From DAOPZC01 sp035353175 (GTDB lineage: Bacteria > Verrucomicrobiota > Kiritimatiellia > RFP12 > UBA1067), in NCBI GenBank assembly GCA_035353175.1, contig DAOPZC010000018.1, forward strand, positions 1 through 64,000: DNA of 64,000 nucleotides, given 5' to 3'. The notes below the pieces were generated by a model. That model saw only the letters and a program-made list of their open reading frames with translations. It had not been told where the DNA came from and did no database searches. Of the stretch, positions 50,532 to 58,377 are shown piece by piece; positions within the stretch are counted from its first letter, which is position 1; every line of letters starts with the position of its first letter. Position numbers and translations under genes: made by a program.

Positions 50532-52217
50532 GTGACGCGTGAGACGGGGCTGAGGCTGGTGAAGGGCGCTGCGGCGGCGATGAGCGGCCTGCTGCTGTGG
50601 GTGGCGTTCCCTCCGCAGGCGCAGTCGGACAGCGCGTGGATGGCGCTCGTGCCGCTGATGCTGGTGATCCGCCACAGTGCGCCGCGGGCGGCGGCGGGAT
50701 GGGCGTGGCTGGCGGGGCTGGTCTTCTGGGTGCTGACGCTGAGTTGGTTCCCCGCGATCATCAAGAACGGCGGGCCGTGGCCGCTGGTGGTGTTGGGGCA
50801 GGCGGGGCTGGCCGCGTGGTGCGCGGCGTTTCTGGCGCTTTTCGCGTTCGCTTCGTCCCGCGCGTGGCGATGGGCGGGCGCGGCCCCCGGATGGCGGCGC
50901 GTGGCCGCGGTGGCGGCGCTCGACCCGCTGATGTGGGCAGGCTCGGAAGTGGCGCGCGGATGGCTTTTTTCGGGGTTCGCTTGGAACTTCCTCGGGGTGA
51001 GCCAAGTGTCGAACCTGCATCTGATTCAGACCGCGTCGGTGGCCGGCGTGTATGGCGTTTCGGCCCTGCTGGTGCTGGGCAACGGCGCGGTGGCGAGCGT
51101 GCTGGAGCGCGCGGCAACCCCCTTTGTGGCGCGCTTGAAACGGGGCCCGGAGAGAGTCGGGCCGAGAACGGGTTTCGGCGGCCGGCTGTTCCGTTCGGCG
51201 GAGACTTTTCTGCCGCTGGCCGCGGTGATGGTCTGCTGGTACTGGGGCATGACGAGGACGCTGGCGTGGCGGCGGCAGGAGTGCCAGGCCGCTTCGTGGC
51301 GGGTTGCGCTGGTTCAGCCCAATTCGCCGTGCGTGTTCGCGATCAACGACGATGCGGTGCGCTCGCAGCAGGAACTGCTGGTGAACCAGACGCGTCTCGC
51401 GGGGGCGGCCAAGCCTGACCTCGTGGTGTGGCCCGAGACGGCGGTGCTGGGATCGGTGCCCTACGAGCCGGAGACGATGAAGGTGATCCGCGAGGGCGCC
51501 GAGGCGGCTGGCGCGCCGCTCTTGACCGGGGCGCTGGAGGTCGAAAAGACGGCGGTGACGCCCTCCGCGCCCGAGGGCCTGTTCTTTTACAATGCGGCCT
51601 GGCTCTTTTCTGTGACCGGCGAGCCGATGGGGCGTTACCGCAAGCGACACTTGGTGCCGTTCGGCGAGTATATCCCCTTGGACAAGACGATTCCCTTTCT
51701 CCAGCGGCTGGCGCCGACGGGGGTGAGCTGCACGCCGGGGCGTGACCCGGGCGTGTTGCATGTGACGCGGGCGGCGGGCGAGGTCTTGAGTATGGGGCCG
51801 CTCATCTGTTTCGAGGACACGGTGCCGTCGCTGAGCCGCGGGGCGGTGCGGGCCGGCGCGCGGCTGCTGGTGCTGATGACGAACGACGCGTGGTTCAACG
51901 GATCGATCGAGCCGGTGCAGCATTTGAGCCAGTCGGTGTTCCGCGCGGTTGAGAACGGGGTGCCGCTGGTGCGGGCGGCCAACTCGGGGGTGTCGTGCGT
52001 GGTGGATGCGGTGGGGCGGGTCAAACGGCTGGAGTCCGGCGGAGCGGTGGCCGATTTCGACGGGTTCTTGGTGATGCCGGTGGCGGTGCCGCGCGAGCCG
52101 CTGGCCGCGCCGTATACCCGTTGGGGCGACTGGGTCTTGGGGTTCCCCGGCCTGGCAATGGTGCTCGGCGTGGGAGCCTTCGGCCTCTTCGGGGCGAAAC
52201 GCGGAAAGCGTGAATGA
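50532..52217 (+). CDS. lnt: Apolipoprotein N-acyltransferase
   Basis: 561-residue inner-membrane enzyme adding the third acyl chain to lipoproteins. N-terminal TM helices (about 10-245) include the Lnt-type RGWLFSGFAWNFLGVSQ. The carbon-nitrogen hydrolase domain carries the catalytic triad: E302 (VVWPETAVLG), K371 (YRKRHLVPFGEYIP) and C426 (GPLICFEDTVP), then LVLMTNDAWF. A C-terminal TM helix lies at about 528-548. Starts with GTG behind AAGGAGATATT. The transglutaminase-like gene follows after 10 nt. Putative Tat lipoproteins at 10117 and 24675 would be clients. Confidence 0.92.
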   Translation: MTRETGLRLVKGAAAAMSGLLLWVAFPPQAQSDSAWMALVPLMLVIRHSAPRAAAGWAWLAGLVFWVLTLSWFPAIIKNGGPWPLVVLGQAGLAAWCAAFLALFAFASSRAWRWAGAAPGWRRVAAVAALDPLMWAGSEVARGWLFSGFAWNFLGVSQVSNLHLIQTASVAGVYGVSALLVLGNGAVASVLERAATPFVARLKRGPERVGPRTGFGGRLFRSAETFLPLAAVMVCWYWGMTRTLAWRRQECQAASWRVALVQPNSPCVFAINDDAVRSQQELLVNQTRLAGAAKPDLVVWPETAVLGSVPYEPETMKVIREGAEAAGAPLLTGALEVEKTAVTPSAPEGLFFYNAAWLFSVTGEPMGRYRKRHLVPFGEYIPLDKTIPFLQRLAPTGVSCTPGRDPGVLHVTRAAGEVLSMGPLICFEDTVPSLSRGAVRAGARLLVLMTNDAWFNGSIEPVQHLSQSVFRAVENGVPLVRAANSGVSCVVDAVGRVKRLESGGAVADFDGFLVMPVAVPREPLAAPYTRWGDWVLGFPGLAMVLGVGAFGLFGAKRGKRE

Positions 52218-52227
52218 GGGGGGGGCA

Positions 52228-53937
52228 ATGACACTGCAAGAGCTGGAGCGGCGCTCGTCGGCGGTGACGCTGTCGGATATGGAGATCTTCATCTTTCCTG
52301 AGCTGATGTACAGCCTGGTGCTGGCGAACATCATGTCGCCGCGTCTCTGGCTGTGGCGGGACGATCCGTGGTTCAAAGGCATCCGCAAAATGAAGCCCTA
52401 CCGCCGGTTGCAGAGGCTGAAGCAGTACATCATGGACCACTACGTCTTCAACCTTGACCTGGAGACGTGGGGACTGACGGATCAGAAGCGCGAACTGGCC
52501 CGGTTTTCCGAGTTTTTGGATCCTGAGGTGATCGCGCAGTCGAACGCGCTGTTCGGATATGAGGGCGACACCTATTATTTCGACATCGACATCCGCACCC
52601 ACTTCGGCTTGGACAAGTATGCGTCCGACGTTATCCCGTACTGGAAGACCGAGACCGTGGAGGCGATGGACGCGTTCCGTTTTCGGGAGGGGTTTGCGAC
52701 GGGCGCGGGCGAGTGCGTATCGCTCGCGGCACTCTATGCCGCAGCCCTGTTTGTGGTGGCGGGCATTCCGCTCGAAAAGGTTTTTCTGATGGCCACGCCG
52801 TTGCATTCGCAAAACTTCGTGGACGCGGACGACGGCGTGCTGATCAACAACCGCCGGCTGGTGACGAAGGCGATGTGGTTCAACGGCACGCAGATCTCCG
52901 GGCAGGCGCGCCGGGCGCTGGAGCACGAGCGGGTGACGATTGTCTCGCATCCGACCGGCTGGATCCATACGCTTTATCGGCAGGCGACCATCGAGCCGGA
53001 GAGTTACGGCCGTTTCGCCGCGCAGTTGCGCACGTATCTCAAGACCCCGCTGACGCCCGAGATCCTCGGCAACTTCCTGCGGCAGAACCCGCGCTGTCGC
53101 CAGTGTTTCGTTTTGCGGTGGCCCGTTCACGGCGTCAACCGCTACCTCACGCTGGAGCAGGCGTTCAGCTTCGAGCAAGAGAGCTCGTACAAGGTGACGG
53201 ACGCGACGCGCGACAAGCTGCTGGCCATGATTCCGATGGAGACCTTTGCGGCCTCGTGCTGTCCCTGCAAGGTCGTGCTGAACGACATCGAAGAGTTTGT
53301 GCGGGCGCGGTCAATCGACCTGGACAAGCCGGAGGACCTCCGTGCGCTGAAGGACAAGATCGGCGACGCCTGCATGAGCGCCACGGAGATGGTGGCGCAG
53401 CTGGTGCGCTTTTGCCACACGGAACCGCGCCTGCCGGCGACGGCGGGTGTGGCGTTCGAGTCGGAGCAGCCTCCGGTGCGTTTGGCGGCGGAGATGACGC
53501 GCGAGGAGATGGTCGCGCAGATCGAATCGCTGCGCGGCAGGAATGTGACGGCGGATATGGCTTTTTATGCTTGGCGCGACTTGTCGCGCACGCCTTACGC
53601 GCCGTTCGCGAAGGCGGCTCTGGAGAGGAATCCGGTGAGCGTGGCAGGCGCGGAAGGGCTGGCCGAAGAGTCCCTTGTGTCGCGCGTGGCGTCGTGGCCG
53701 GCCGAGTCGATTTATGACGGCCCGGCGCGGCTGGCGCAGCCGGATGAGGTCTGGAACTTCCGCCGCGGGGATGGTTTCGAGAAGGCCCTGCTGGTGGCGA
53801 ATGTCGTGCGGAGCAGGGGCGCTCGCGCGCTGCGGTTGGCGCTGGAGGAGGGAACCGCGGTCTTGTCCGAGGGCGACCGGCGGGTGTGCGCGTTCCCGTC
53901 CGTGAAATCGCCGGCAGAGACCGTTTGGGCGCTGTGA
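52228..53937 (+). CDS. Transglutaminase-like (papain-fold) domain protein of unknown role
   Basis: 569 residues, no signal peptide or TM helix. A likely Cys-His-Asp triad lies at about 165-205: GAGECVSLAALYAAALF (Cys), ATPLHSQNFVDADDG (His, Asp). This is the arrangement of bacterial transglutaminase-like cysteine hydrolases. Further segments are NPRCRQCFVLRWPVHG and AASCCPCKVVLND, Cys-rich patches that may bind metal, and a helical C-terminal part. Substrate unknown; it begins 10 nt after lnt with GAGGGGGGGG before the ATG at 52228, so it belongs to the same transcript. A lipoprotein-linked or peptidase role is speculative. Confidence 0.6.
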   Translation: MTLQELERRSSAVTLSDMEIFIFPELMYSLVLANIMSPRLWLWRDDPWFKGIRKMKPYRRLQRLKQYIMDHYVFNLDLETWGLTDQKRELARFSEFLDPEVIAQSNALFGYEGDTYYFDIDIRTHFGLDKYASDVIPYWKTETVEAMDAFRFREGFATGAGECVSLAALYAAALFVVAGIPLEKVFLMATPLHSQNFVDADDGVLINNRRLVTKAMWFNGTQISGQARRALEHERVTIVSHPTGWIHTLYRQATIEPESYGRFAAQLRTYLKTPLTPEILGNFLRQNPRCRQCFVLRWPVHGVNRYLTLEQAFSFEQESSYKVTDATRDKLLAMIPMETFAASCCPCKVVLNDIEEFVRARSIDLDKPEDLRALKDKIGDACMSATEMVAQLVRFCHTEPRLPATAGVAFESEQPPVRLAAEMTREEMVAQIESLRGRNVTADMAFYAWRDLSRTPYAPFAKAALERNPVSVAGAEGLAEESLVSRVASWPAESIYDGPARLAQPDEVWNFRRGDGFEKALLVANVVRSRGARALRLALEEGTAVLSEGDRRVCAFPSVKSPAETVWAL

Positions 53938-53944
53938 GAAAAGG

Positions 53945-53962
53945 TTGGCATGGGTTTTGCAT
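53945..53962 (+). promoter_or_regulatory. Sigma-54-type (-24/-12) promoter
   Basis: TTGGCATGGGTTTTGCAT has GG at 53947-53948 and GC at 53959-53960, exactly 10 nt apart, and matches the TTGGCAC-N5-TTGCA consensus at all but one of the conserved positions. A start site is expected near 53972. It lies 8 nt after the stop of the transglutaminase-like gene. No enhancer-binding protein gene or clear upstream activator repeat is in the window. Confidence 0.55.
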
Positions 53963-53971
53963 TTAATAACC

Positions 53972-54154
53972 CGCCTTCGACGGCATAAGTGTCGAGAAGA
54001 TGCCAAAGGGAAGCTCCAACAGCGGGTTTTCCGATAGAACCGCCAGGATCGGACATTCGGGGTGCATACAAGGCAAAGCATGTTTGTGCGGAGCCTGTAT
54101 CCGAAAGTATTCGGGTCCGCCACGTCGGGGGACGTGGCGGACCTTGTTTTCTTT
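53972..54154 (+). ncRNA. Candidate structured small RNA, about 180 nt
   Basis: No gene was recognised in the 305-nt gap 53938-54242, but its first part can form successive hairpins: GGCAT/ATGCC (53982-54004), GCGGGTT/AACCGC (54022-54043), ATACAAGGC/GCCTGTAT with a bulged A and an inner GCAT/GTGC stem (54066-54100), and CCGAA/TTCGG (54101-54114), ending in a strong terminator. With the -24/-12 promoter just upstream this forms a complete small transcription unit. It does not match tmRNA, SRP RNA, 6S RNA or riboswitch cores that I know. The rest of the gap (54155-54242) holds a TATAGT -10-like box (54201-54206) and the ribosome site of the OmpA-family gene. Confidence 0.45.
54114..54154 (+). 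terminator. Rho-independent terminator
   Basis: A perfect 13-bp GC-rich stem (54114-54126 with 54131-54143), loop GGGG, followed by the T-rich TTGTTTTCTTT. It ends the candidate RNA and/or the lnt cluster and insulates the OmpA-family gene. Confidence 0.9.
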
Positions 54155-54242
54155 AAAAGACCGTAATGTTTGATTTTTCGTGTTGCGGTCCCCGTTTCAC
54201 TATAGTAAACTACAAAACACCTGATCTTATAAGGAGAAGACA

Positions 54243-55535
54243 ATGCAAAAATCGTTTTATGTGTGTCTCGCGGCAGGTCTGATGGGCGCGACGATGGCGT
54301 GTGCCGATGAGTTGGCAGATGCGCCGCGCTGGTATGTCAGCCCGGGGGTGGGCATGATGTTTTTCGAGGGCAACCAGCCGGCCGACGAAGGGCTGAACAT
54401 GGTGCTCCGTTTGGGTTACGACATTTCCGAACACTGGTCGGCTGAAGGCGGTGTGTCGTGGGCTCCGAACATCACGAGCAACGGCAGAGATGGACGCGAT
54501 GATGGGCAAGAGGGTTACGATTTCAGCGGGCAAAGCGTGCGAGGCCTCTTCTTGGACGGCCTCTATCACTTCAATCGTTACAATCGCCTGGATCCTTATC
54601 TGACGGGTGGCTTCGGATATTACCGCGCGAATGACCGCATCTTCAACGAGGGCGGCGAATTCAGCGTCGCCGGACCGCGGGTCGGCGCCGGCGTGATGTA
54701 TCATCTGAACGACCGGTGGTCGCTGCGTGCGGACACCCGCGCGTTCATGGCGGTGGATACGACCTGCGAGATGATTTACACGGCTGACGCGGGCGTCGCA
54801 TACCGGTTCGGCGGTGCCAGCAAGCCGGCCGCGGAGAGTGGTGCGGCGGTGGTGGCTGGCTTGCCGAAGGATTCGGACGGCGATGGTTTGACGGATGATG
54901 AAGAGGCCAAGTTGGGAACCGATCCCTTCAACAAGGACACGGACGGCGACGGCCTGACGGATGGCGACGAGGTCAAGGTCTACAAGACCAATCCGTTGAA
55001 CCCCGACACCGACTTCGACGGACTCAAGGACGGCGAGGAGGTCCTCACCTACAAGACCAATCCGCTGGAGCGCGACACCGACAAGGGCGGCGTGGCCGAC
55101 GGGCACGAAGTGATTGAGGATCACACCAATCCGCTGGATCCCTCCGACGATCTGATGCTGTTCGAGGTCTACATCCAGTTCGATTATGACACCACGGTGA
55201 TCAAACCCGAGTATTTCGGCGAGATCGATCAGGTCGTGCGCGTGCTGCAGCGCAACACGCAGGCGACGGCGGTGATCGAAGGCCATGCGGACCGCCGCAC
55301 CCGCTCCAGCGAGAAGTACAATCAGGATCTCTCGGAGCGCCGTGCTCAGGCCGTCCAGTCCTACATGGTCGGCAAGGGCGTTCCGGGCAACCGCATGTCG
55401 GCGGTCGGATATGGCTTCAGCCGGCCGAAAGTGCAGCCCGACCTGGTCAACGGCAATCCGGAAAACCGCCGCGTGGAGATTTACATCCGCGGTGCCGGGA
55501 CGAATGCGGACAAGGCCAAGTACGTGAATCCGTAA
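54243..55535 (+). CDS. OmpA-family outer membrane protein with thrombospondin type 3 repeats
   Basis: 430 residues. Signal peptide (MQKSFYVCLAAGLMGATMACA); beta-barrel of OmpA/OprF type (about 25-195, alternating strands such as MVLRLGYDISEHWSAEGGVS and RLDPYLTGGFGYY); Asp-rich Ca-binding TSP3 repeats (about 210-297, DSDGDGLTDDEEAKLGTDPF and two or three more); and a C-terminal OmpA peptidoglycan-binding domain (about 303-425) with VIEGHADRRTRSSEKYNQ, LSERRAQAV and NPENRRVEIYI. It should tie the outer membrane to the cell wall, the TSP3 linker spanning the periplasm. AAGGAG precedes the ATG. A terminator follows. Confidence 0.9.
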   Translation: MQKSFYVCLAAGLMGATMACADELADAPRWYVSPGVGMMFFEGNQPADEGLNMVLRLGYDISEHWSAEGGVSWAPNITSNGRDGRDDGQEGYDFSGQSVRGLFLDGLYHFNRYNRLDPYLTGGFGYYRANDRIFNEGGEFSVAGPRVGAGVMYHLNDRWSLRADTRAFMAVDTTCEMIYTADAGVAYRFGGASKPAAESGAAVVAGLPKDSDGDGLTDDEEAKLGTDPFNKDTDGDGLTDGDEVKVYKTNPLNPDTDFDGLKDGEEVLTYKTNPLERDTDKGGVADGHEVIEDHTNPLDPSDDLMLFEVYIQFDYDTTVIKPEYFGEIDQVVRVLQRNTQATAVIEGHADRRTRSSEKYNQDLSERRAQAVQSYMVGKGVPGNRMSAVGYGFSRPKVQPDLVNGNPENRRVEIYIRGAGTNADKAKYVNP

Positions 55536-55566
55536 TCCGGGTGCAGGCGTTTTTGATTCAGCGCTG

Positions 55567-55615
55567 ACAAAAGGCCGCAGAGAAACAGGCGTTTCTTATG
55601 CGGCCTTTTGTCTTT
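55567..55615 (+). terminator. Rho-independent terminator between the OmpA-family and LptF/G-type genes
   Basis: A perfect 13-bp outer stem (55567-55579 with 55599-55611) with an inner AGAAAC/GTTTCT stem (55581-55586 with 55591-55596), followed by CTTT. It ends only 9 nt before the next ATG, so it overlaps that gene's leader. Confidence 0.8.
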
Positions 55616-55624
55616 GGATGACGC

Positions 55625-56713
55625 ATGAAGATCATCGAGCGATATGTTTTGCAGTCCTTTTTGGCCGCTTTCTTTCTGGCTTGGCTGGTCTTGTCGTTTG
55701 TCCTGACGATTGGACTGCTGGTGCGGATCACGAAGCTGCTGATCGAGGGTTTGCCGTTGCGGGCGATCGGCCTCTTTCTGCTGGTCGGGCTGCCCGAGAC
55801 GCTGACGCTGACGGTCCCGATCGCGCTGTTGGTCAGCGCGCTGCTCGTCTTCAGCCGGCTTTCCGCCGACAGCGAAATCGCGGCGATGAGGGCCTGCGGG
55901 GTGAATCTTCTGCACATCATGAAGTGGCCCCTTTTGGTGGGCGTCGCCTGCACGTTTCTCGGGTTCTACATCAACAACGAAGTCGTGCCGCGGAGTCATG
56001 AGGTCAGGCGCAATCTGCGTTCGCTGATCAGCGTGGACGTCGGCCTCGACCTGCTTGAGCCCGGACGCATGATCGACGATTTCCCGAACCTCAAAATCTT
56101 CTTCGAGAAAAAAGACGGCAATTGGCTGCACGACCTGCTGGTGTTCGACTACAGCCAAAAAGGGGTGACGCGCGAAATCCGTGCGGAAAAGGCCCTGGTG
56201 TCGACGAACGGCGCGGACATCGTGCTGGATATGTACAAGGTGCGCGTAGATCCGATCGAGGCGGAACGTCCCGGCATGGCGGCGGCCGACCGGTTTCAGC
56301 ATGTGATCCCGGACGCGCTGAAGAAGCGCGCCTATGTCCGCAAGGAGAAGGACTTCCGTCTCCTTGAGCTGAAGGCGGCGATCCGGGATTTCCGGGCGAA
56401 CGAAAAGTTGCCCCGTCCGTTGAAACGCATGCTGCTCAGCATTCACCGCACGCAGTACCACACGCGGCTGGTTTATGCGTTCGCTTCGCTTTGCTTTGTG
56501 CTGATTGGCGCGCCGCTCGGCATCCGGACCCACCGCAAGGAGTCGACGGTCGGCATGGCGGTGAGCATGGCGGTGGCGATGGCCTATTATCTGTGCGTGA
56601 TTCTGGCGGAATCGTTGGACAAGATGCCGACGTGTCAGCCGTACGTGTTGGTCTGGCTGCCCGTGGCGGCGTGCGCACTACTTGCCTCTTATTTGATTCC
56701 CAAAAATCTTTAG
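55625..56713 (+). CDS. LptF/LptG-family LPS export permease
   Basis: 362 residues. Six TM helices in the YjgP/YjgQ arrangement, three before (about 10-120) and three after (about 278-358) a periplasmic beta-jellyroll domain. Typical features are KIIERYVLQSFLAAFFLAWL at the start, SADSEIAAMRACGVNLLHIM (the coupling helix that contacts the LptB ATPase), FYINNEVVPRSHE, and the final helices from TRLVYAFASLCFVLIGAPLG. Together with LptB it would pull LPS from the inner membrane. LptF and LptG usually come as a pair; only one is here. lpxA starts 27 nt later. Confidence 0.85.
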   Translation: MKIIERYVLQSFLAAFFLAWLVLSFVLTIGLLVRITKLLIEGLPLRAIGLFLLVGLPETLTLTVPIALLVSALLVFSRLSADSEIAAMRACGVNLLHIMKWPLLVGVACTFLGFYINNEVVPRSHEVRRNLRSLISVDVGLDLLEPGRMIDDFPNLKIFFEKKDGNWLHDLLVFDYSQKGVTREIRAEKALVSTNGADIVLDMYKVRVDPIEAERPGMAAADRFQHVIPDALKKRAYVRKEKDFRLLELKAAIRDFRANEKLPRPLKRMLLSIHRTQYHTRLVYAFASLCFVLIGAPLGIRTHRKESTVGMAVSMAVAMAYYLCVILAESLDKMPTCQPYVLVWLPVAACALLASYLIPKNL

Positions 56714-56740
56714 TGTGATATGAAACAAGGAGAGATGGAC

Positions 56741-57520
56741 ATGGCGACAATTCATCCGACAGCAATTGTTGATGCGAAGGCGCAACTGGACAAGGACGTC
56801 GAAGTGGGCCCGTATGCGATCATTGGGCCCGACGTCAAGGTCGGCGAGGGTACGGTGGTCCAGGCGCATGCGTATATCAGCGGGCATACGACGATCGGCA
56901 AGCGGTGCGAAATCTTCCCGTTCGCTTGCGTCGGCATGAAGACGCAGGATTTGAAGTATCAGGCCGGTGATATCACCTATGCCGAGATCGGCGACGAGAC
57001 GGTTTTGCGCGAGTTCTCGACGGTGCATCTCGGGACCAAGCCGGGCGAGGTGACGCGTGTCGGCTGCAACTGCCTGGTCATGGCCTACTGCCACATCGCG
57101 CACGGCTGCAGGGTCGGCAATCATGTGATCATGTCGAACCTTGCGACGCTGGCCGGCGAAGTGACGATTGAGGATTTTGCGATCCTTGGCGGGATGGCGG
57201 GTGTCCACCAGTTTTGCCGTGTCGGCACACACGCCATGATCGGCGGCGCTACGAAGATCCGGCAGGACTGCCCGCCCTATATGGTGGTCGACGCTTCCGG
57301 CACAGATGTGCGCGTGGCGGGCCCGAACATCGTCGGATTGCAGCGCCGCGGTTTTTCGTCGGAGGTCCGATCCGCGCTGAAAGAGGCGTACAAACTGATC
57401 TATCGCGAAGGGCTGAACCGCACGCAGGCACTGGAGCGTATCAAATACGAAATAGCGGACCTGCCGGAAATCAAGATCCTCGTCGATTTCTATCAGAACA
57501 GCCAGCGCGGCGTTCACTGA
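56741..57520 (+). CDS. lpxA: Acyl-[ACP]-UDP-N-acetylglucosamine O-acyltransferase
   Basis: 259-residue left-handed beta-helix enzyme for the first step of lipid A synthesis. Hexapeptide repeats begin IHPTAIVDAKAQL and VEVGPYAIIGPDVKVGEG; the active site is VMAYCHIAHGCRVGNH with H118 and H121 corresponding to E. coli H122 and H125, followed by FAILGGMAGVHQFCRVG. The C-terminal helical part includes IVGLQRRGFSS. Three in-frame ATGs (56720, 56735, 56741) exist; AAGGAG at 56727-56732 is best spaced for 56741. Coding ends overlap the convergent exonuclease gene by 7 nt. No lpxD, fabZ or lpxB is adjacent. Confidence 0.92.
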   Translation: MATIHPTAIVDAKAQLDKDVEVGPYAIIGPDVKVGEGTVVQAHAYISGHTTIGKRCEIFPFACVGMKTQDLKYQAGDITYAEIGDETVLREFSTVHLGTKPGEVTRVGCNCLVMAYCHIAHGCRVGNHVIMSNLATLAGEVTIEDFAILGGMAGVHQFCRVGTHAMIGGATKIRQDCPPYMVVDASGTDVRVAGPNIVGLQRRGFSSEVRSALKEAYKLIYREGLNRTQALERIKYEIADLPEIKILVDFYQNSQRGVH

Positions 57521-58377
57521 TCGGCGGGCGGGAAGACCCCGTCGGCCAGTTGCCCGGTGCGCGCCTTGAGCTCGCGCCACGCATCGAGGTAGACGCGCAG
57601 GAATGCGCCCTCGGGCTTCTGGATGCGCTCGTCGAGCAGGCGCCTGAGGCGCTGTTGCTCGACGACGTAGTCGGTCTCGGAAAAGCAGCCGGAAAAGAAG
57701 GCCATGCGCAGCCAGACCAGATAGGTGGTGAGTGCGTCGAAGCAGTTGTATTCGACGATCTTCCGCGCTTGCCCCCGGAACCAAAGGCCACAGACGTCGT
57801 CGCCCGTCGTGTCCAGTTTTCCGGGAATTCCCGAGAGCGTGGCGATCTCGTTGAGGGAGACGGCGTAGTTCTTGCCGAAACCGCTGACGAGTTCCATCAG
57901 GTCGACGTCGCGGCTTTCCCACGGTTTGGCGTCCAGCCGCGCGCACAGGCTCTTGAGCGTGAGCCCTTTCACGACCGCTCTCTGGGTGAGTATCCTCAGG
58001 TCGGCATTGCGTGAGTTAAAGCCGACGAGCTGGGGGTCGCGGCTGACGAGCCCGTCGCTCAGGAAGCGCTTGAGAATGTAGGCTTCGTCCTGCGACGGAT
58101 CTTCCGGGTTTTCCGGCAAGGCCTGAAGATAGAGCTGCACGTCGCCGTTTTGGAAAACCCGCCGGATGACGGTGGCGATGGAGACCACGCGGCAGAAGAG
58201 CGTCCTCAGAAACGGTGTCGGGTTCTCGGCGGTGGCGCCGCCCTGTTCCCACATCACGCGCAAGACCTCGCCGTCGGGCAGATCGTCCGGCAGGTGGTAG
58301 AGCAGCCGGCCGGCCTGAAGGTCGGGAACCCATTCGCAATCGAATGCCCAGACTTCGTTCGCGACGGCCTTGATCAT
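57514..58377 (-). CDS. Predicted 3'-5' exonuclease, PolB exonuclease-like (DnaQ fold)
   Basis: 287 residues, cytosolic. RNase H-fold exonuclease motifs are present: ExoI VWAFDCEWVPD (Asp and Glu), ExoII LVGFNSRNADLRIL (Asn-Ser-x-x-Asp) and a late IVEYNCFDALTTYLVW (ExoIII-type Asp). It belongs to the group of stand-alone proteins related to the exonuclease domain of family B DNA polymerases (DNA_pol_B_exo2). A role in DNA repair or RNA/DNA end trimming is assumed. Its ATG overlaps the stop of the upstream phosphoesterase gene as ATGA. Confidence 0.78.
   Translation of the reverse strand: MIKAVANEVWAFDCEWVPDLQAGRLLYHLPDDLPDGEVLRVMWEQGGATAENPTPFLRTLFCRVVSIATVIRRVFQNGDVQLYLQALPENPEDPSQDEAYILKRFLSDGLVSRDPQLVGFNSRNADLRILTQRAVVKGLTLKSLCARLDAKPWESRDVDLMELVSGFGKNYAVSLNEIATLSGIPGKLDTTGDDVCGLWFRGQARKIVEYNCFDALTTYLVWLRMAFFSGCFSETDYVVEQQRLRRLLDERIQKPEGAFLRVYLDAWRELKARTGQLADGVFPPADQ

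Noticed and set aside
47447..50764. 1105-residue open frame opposite recN, SGNH and lnt
   Set aside because: Low-complexity Arg/His/Ala composition, no domain; recN and the others on the plus strand are fully supported. High GC leaves long empty frames.
53972..54154. tmRNA, because TTCGAC occurs near the 5' end of the candidate RNA
   Set aside because: Too short, no tRNA-like end, no CCA and no tag reading frame; TTCGAC alone is not diagnostic.
54870..55135. DNA repeat array in the OmpA-family gene
   Set aside because: The repetition is at protein level (TSP3 motifs) with diverged codons, so it is not a separate nucleotide repeat element.
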